This document shows positions 19,882-22,159 of a stretch of 22,159 bases of DNA, in pieces. A program made the position numbers and the translations under genes. Where the stretch lies: NCBI GenBank assembly GCA_024275695.1, contig JAJRYP010000046.1:1-22159 (forward strand), in the 5' to 3' direction. This DNA is from Patescibacteria group bacterium. Its GTDB lineage: Bacteria; Patescibacteriota; Gracilibacteria; UBA1369; PNNO01. Under the pieces are notes generated by a model. That model ran no database searches. It was given only the letters and a program-made list of their open reading frames with translations, and was not told where the DNA came from. Numbering within the stretch: position 1 is the first letter of the stretch; every line of letters begins with the position of its first letter.

Positions 19882-21699
19882 CTAATTAAAATACCACTCA
19901 TCCAATCTGCAAAATCTGTCCGCCGGAAAAGCCAGATCTTCCATATTGATGCCGCTTACTTTTCCATCACTTGCGTAATAGTAAACCGGCCTGTAAAGAA
20001 AAATGGCCGGTATATCATCTTGAATGACTTTTGCAAGTTGCTCTAACTTATCCGTCTTTTCTTCCTCGTTAAACGTATTGCGAATTTGTTCAATTAAAGT
20101 ATCTACCTGAAAACTTTTGTAATTTGAAAGATTTCGCCCGGTTTCGGAAGCCTGTGTTGAATGCCAATATCCGTAAAGGTCCAAATTATATCCAAGTCCC
20201 TGACCGGACAAAAGCATGTCATAGTCACGCGTTTTAATTTTTTCCCGCAAGGTTTCCGCGTCATAAAGCTCAATATTCAATTTAATTCCGGCTTTAGACC
20301 AATTTTCTTCAAGATAATTAAGAATCGTAGCGGTTTCATTATATTTATATGTATTTTCCGGATATAGACGTGCAATTAAACGAAATTCCAATATTTGTCC
20401 GCCGGCGTTTTTTCGCAAGATCTTTTTTTCTTCTACAGGTTCGGCAATAACCACTTCAACAACATCTTCCGTGACCTCCTCAACAACAGGCTCGGCAGAT
20501 TCAGCCGTAATTTCTTCGGTTGCAACTTTCTCGGTTACAACTTCCGCGGACTCGTTCGCGGTATCTCCCTCGGATTCTACAGCAACTTCTTTAAATCCCG
20601 CGTCATCCAAAAGCTTTTTTGCGTCATCCATACCGGCTTTATATCGCCATTCAATCTGATTCAAACTTAAAACCGGTGTTTCAACCGGAATTGTATTTGG
20701 AATCTGCTCGCGGAACGCATCTTTAAAAATCGCCTTTTGTAATGCCTGCCTAACCTTTAAACTTTTAAGATTAGGATTTTCCATATTCATAAATACAGCA
20801 TTGTATTGCGGCAAAGAATATCCATACAAAGAAAAACGAGAATCCTCGGAAACCGCCTTAATTGCTTCGTCACTTAATTTGGCAATCGCGTTTATCGAAT
20901 TTTTATTCTCCACAAGTTCCTGTCTCGTAGAATATCCAAAAAATCGAATATTTTGAATTTGGGGTTTTACGCCATAGTAATATTCAGATTGCTCAAGAAC
21001 AACCTGGGTAACGCCTGTCATCGTATTTACCAAAGGTGAGCTGATTTTATAAGGACCTGTACCGATCGGATTAAAATTAAATTCGTGTGTAAACAAATCC
21101 GCAACAGATACATCACCTAAAATATGTTGCGGCAAAAGTCCGACATTCGTATTTGTAATAAAGAAAGAATTTGGAGCACTTAATTTAAAAGACACAGTTC
21201 TCTCATCAACTTTAGTTATTTCAACCCCTTCGAAATTTGCTTTTAATATTGGGTTCTGGAAATCGGGAGCCTGAATAACGTCATGGAATGTAAAATAAAT
21301 ATCATCCGCCGTTACAGATTCTCCATCATGCCAAAACAAACCGTCTTTTAAAGTAAAGGTATAAGTTAAATGATCTTCGCTAATCACTACGTCCGCCATA
21401 TCGGCAACTATTTTTTTTGTATCCGGGTCGTATTTTGTAAGACCGGTAAAAACCAACCTGCTGACATCTCTGTCAGCTTCGTTTAAATCGGCATAAACCG
21501 GATTGATTCTCAAAATGTTTGTCTGAAAGCCTTCGGTGTAAATACCTTCGGCACCGGCCGTTTGAACGCCAAATCCAAGTTTTCCGTACGCGTATTTCCC
21601 GGCAATCACTACAAAAGCAACTACAAGAATCAGGCTCACGATCTTTTCAATGCCCGTATATGACTTTAGAACGCGGACAAATACCGAAGGTTTCTTCAT
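19882..21699 (-). CDS. Family-5 (OppA/DppA-type) solute-binding protein with acidic insert
   Basis: A 605-residue member of the peptide/nickel-binding SBP_bac_5 group. A membrane helix at about residues 18-34 anchors it; there is no lipobox cysteine. Family blocks are VFTGLTKYDPDTKKI (83-97), FTLKDGLFWHDGESVTADDI (115-134), NPIGTGPYKI (210-219), and YDMLLSGQGLGYNLD in the C-terminal lobe. Residues 372-427 are a low-complexity Glu/Val/Thr/Ala stretch inserted after LLDDAGFK, where ordinary members have a short DGDG-like loop before the next strand (ILEFRLIARL). It starts 6 bases after secG and is the last gene of the holin-like/secG run. No permease or ATPase genes are in the window. The ligand is unknown. 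Confidence 0.9.
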   Translation of the reverse strand: MKKPSVFVRVLKSYTGIEKIVSLILVVAFVVIAGKYAYGKLGFGVQTAGAEGIYTEGFQTNILRINPVYADLNEADRDVSRLVFTGLTKYDPDTKKIVADMADVVISEDHLTYTFTLKDGLFWHDGESVTADDIYFTFHDVIQAPDFQNPILKANFEGVEITKVDERTVSFKLSAPNSFFITNTNVGLLPQHILGDVSVADLFTHEFNFNPIGTGPYKISSPLVNTMTGVTQVVLEQSEYYYGVKPQIQNIRFFGYSTRQELVENKNSINAIAKLSDEAIKAVSEDSRFSLYGYSLPQYNAVFMNMENPNLKSLKVRQALQKAIFKDAFREQIPNTIPVETPVLSLNQIEWRYKAGMDDAKKLLDDAGFKEVAVESEGDTANESAEVVTEKVATEEITAESAEPVVEEVTEDVVEVVIAEPVEEKKILRKNAGGQILEFRLIARLYPENTYKYNETATILNYLEENWSKAGIKLNIELYDAETLREKIKTRDYDMLLSGQGLGYNLDLYGYWHSTQASETGRNLSNYKSFQVDTLIEQIRNTFNEEEKTDKLEQLAKVIQDDIPAIFLYRPVYYYASDGKVSGINMEDLAFPADRFCRLDEWYFN

Positions 21700-21705
21700 A
21701 TAATC

Positions 21706-21921
21706 TTATACAAAAAGATATAAAACTGAACTGGCTACAAAAAGTACCGCAAAAATTATAGTCAAATTGAAAAGAACTTTCTCAGCCCCTCTTTTACTAA
21801 CGTGAAATCCTCCGGATCCACCAAAGGTCGCCGATAGCCCGGCGCTTCGTTGTTGAGAAAGAATTGAAAGAATTAAAAGAATGGATACCGCGATTTGAAA
21901 TATTTCCAGAAAAGTTTTCAT
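21706..21921 (-). CDS. secG: Preprotein translocase subunit SecG
   Basis: SecG is the small accessory subunit of the SecYEG channel. The 71 residues contain two membrane helices (about 5-22 and 49-70) joined by the conserved loop QQRSAGLSATFGGSGGF (residues 23-39). It lies 9 bases after the holin-like gene and 6 bases before the binding protein, whose export depends on the Sec channel. Confidence 0.93.
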   Translation of the reverse strand: MKTFLEIFQIAVSILLILSILSQQRSAGLSATFGGSGGFHVSKRGAEKVLFNLTIIFAVLFVASSVLYLFV

Positions 21922-21930
21922 AATTTAAAT

Positions 21931-22159
21931 TTATTTAAGAATAATATTTTGCGCCCAGTTTATTAGCCCAAGTACAATACCGGCAAGCAAATAACTGCCA
22001 AGTCCCGTAAACATTAAAGTAACGTTCTGAAACGCCATCGTATTAATAACCCATTGAGTAAGAAATAAAACTATAGCGTTAATTACTATCAAAAACAGTC
22101 CTGCCGTCAAAACAACAAACGGAAGCGAAAAAATCTTCATAAGCGGCTTAATAAAAGCA
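21931..22159 (-). CDS. Phage holin family 4 (DUF)-type membrane protein, 5' end outside the window
   Basis: The frame is open to the window edge. The visible part reads AFIKPLMKIFSLPFVVLTAG, then LFLIVINAIVLFL and a last helix. IKPL followed by LPF-VLTAGLFLIVINA is the hallmark of the small PF04020-type phage-holin-4 superfamily proteins, about 110-120 residues with four helices, found in many bacteria outside phages. The ATG at 22140 is inside the conserved block, so the real start lies beyond the window. Despite the family name there is no sign of a prophage. Function is unknown. Confidence 0.82.
   Translation of the reverse strand, partial: AFIKPLMKIFSLPFVVLTAGLFLIVINAIVLFLTQWVINTMAFQNVTLMFTGLGSYLLAGIVLGLINWAQNIILK

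Noticed and set aside
21931..22159. Prophage, because of a holin-like gene
   Set aside because: The PF04020-type family is widespread in chromosomes outside phages, and the neighbours (secG, binding protein) are not phage genes.

Overview
The window is an AT-rich, tightly packed bacterial chromosome segment, mostly housekeeping. I read about 23 genes, two of them cut by the window edges, with mostly very short spacers and no rRNA, tRNA, transposon or CRISPR array. Several traits suggest a candidate-phyla-radiation (Patescibacteria) lineage, possibly Peregrinibacteria-like: small conserved CPR-type membrane proteins, a large VirD4/TraG-like ATPase next to housekeeping genes, a WecG/TagA-family glycosyltransferase, a lone O-antigen-ligase-like protein, substrate-binding proteins without permeases, and almost no Shine-Dalgarno motifs. 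The lineage is inference. TGA acts as a stop (after the HEPN-like gene and after ruvX), and every long gene reads through in the standard bacterial code, so this is not a code-25 (UGA=Gly) Gracilibacteria/Absconditabacteria genome.

Layout. 1-151: 3' end of a WecG/TagA/CpsF glycosyltransferase (+). 153-461: small membrane protein ending in an AT-hook (-). 535-1216: a consensus promoter, a possible mini-ORF and an orphan 160-residue protein (+). 1213-4287: minus-strand operon bPH protein > membrane HEPN-like protein > coaE > gatB. 4447-5352: fmt (+), overlapping tail-to-tail an O-antigen ligase-like membrane protein (5330-6553, -). 6648-8114: family-1 solute-binding protein (-), divergent from a small acidic protein (8231-8521, +) with back-to-back promoters. 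8518-9441: GT2 glycosyltransferase (-) and 9650-10060: ssb (-), separated by a GC-rich repeat island and a hairpin. 10308-12579: ribE-ribH-pgk operon (+). 12590-19114: long minus-strand run rplI > ruvX > VirD4/TraG-like ATPase > RBBP9-like hydrolase > ridA > thrC. 19206-19739: orphan helical protein (-) with a strong promoter. 19882-22159: phage-holin-4-like membrane protein (cut by the edge) > secG > family-5 solute-binding protein (-).

The most unusual gene is the threonine synthase (12590-14446). It carries a complete extra C-terminal module that looks like the regulatory region of 2-isopropylmalate/citramalate synthase (LeuA), and it sits 9 bases downstream of ridA, whose family detoxifies the enamine made on the threonine-to-isoleucine route. 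This suggests an allosterically controlled entry to threonine/isoleucine synthesis. Other points worth attention are a membrane-anchored AT-hook protein, a membrane-anchored HEPN-like protein cotranscribed with a bPH protein, an acidic insertion inside a family-5 binding protein, and several palindromes overlapping or adjoining candidate promoters.
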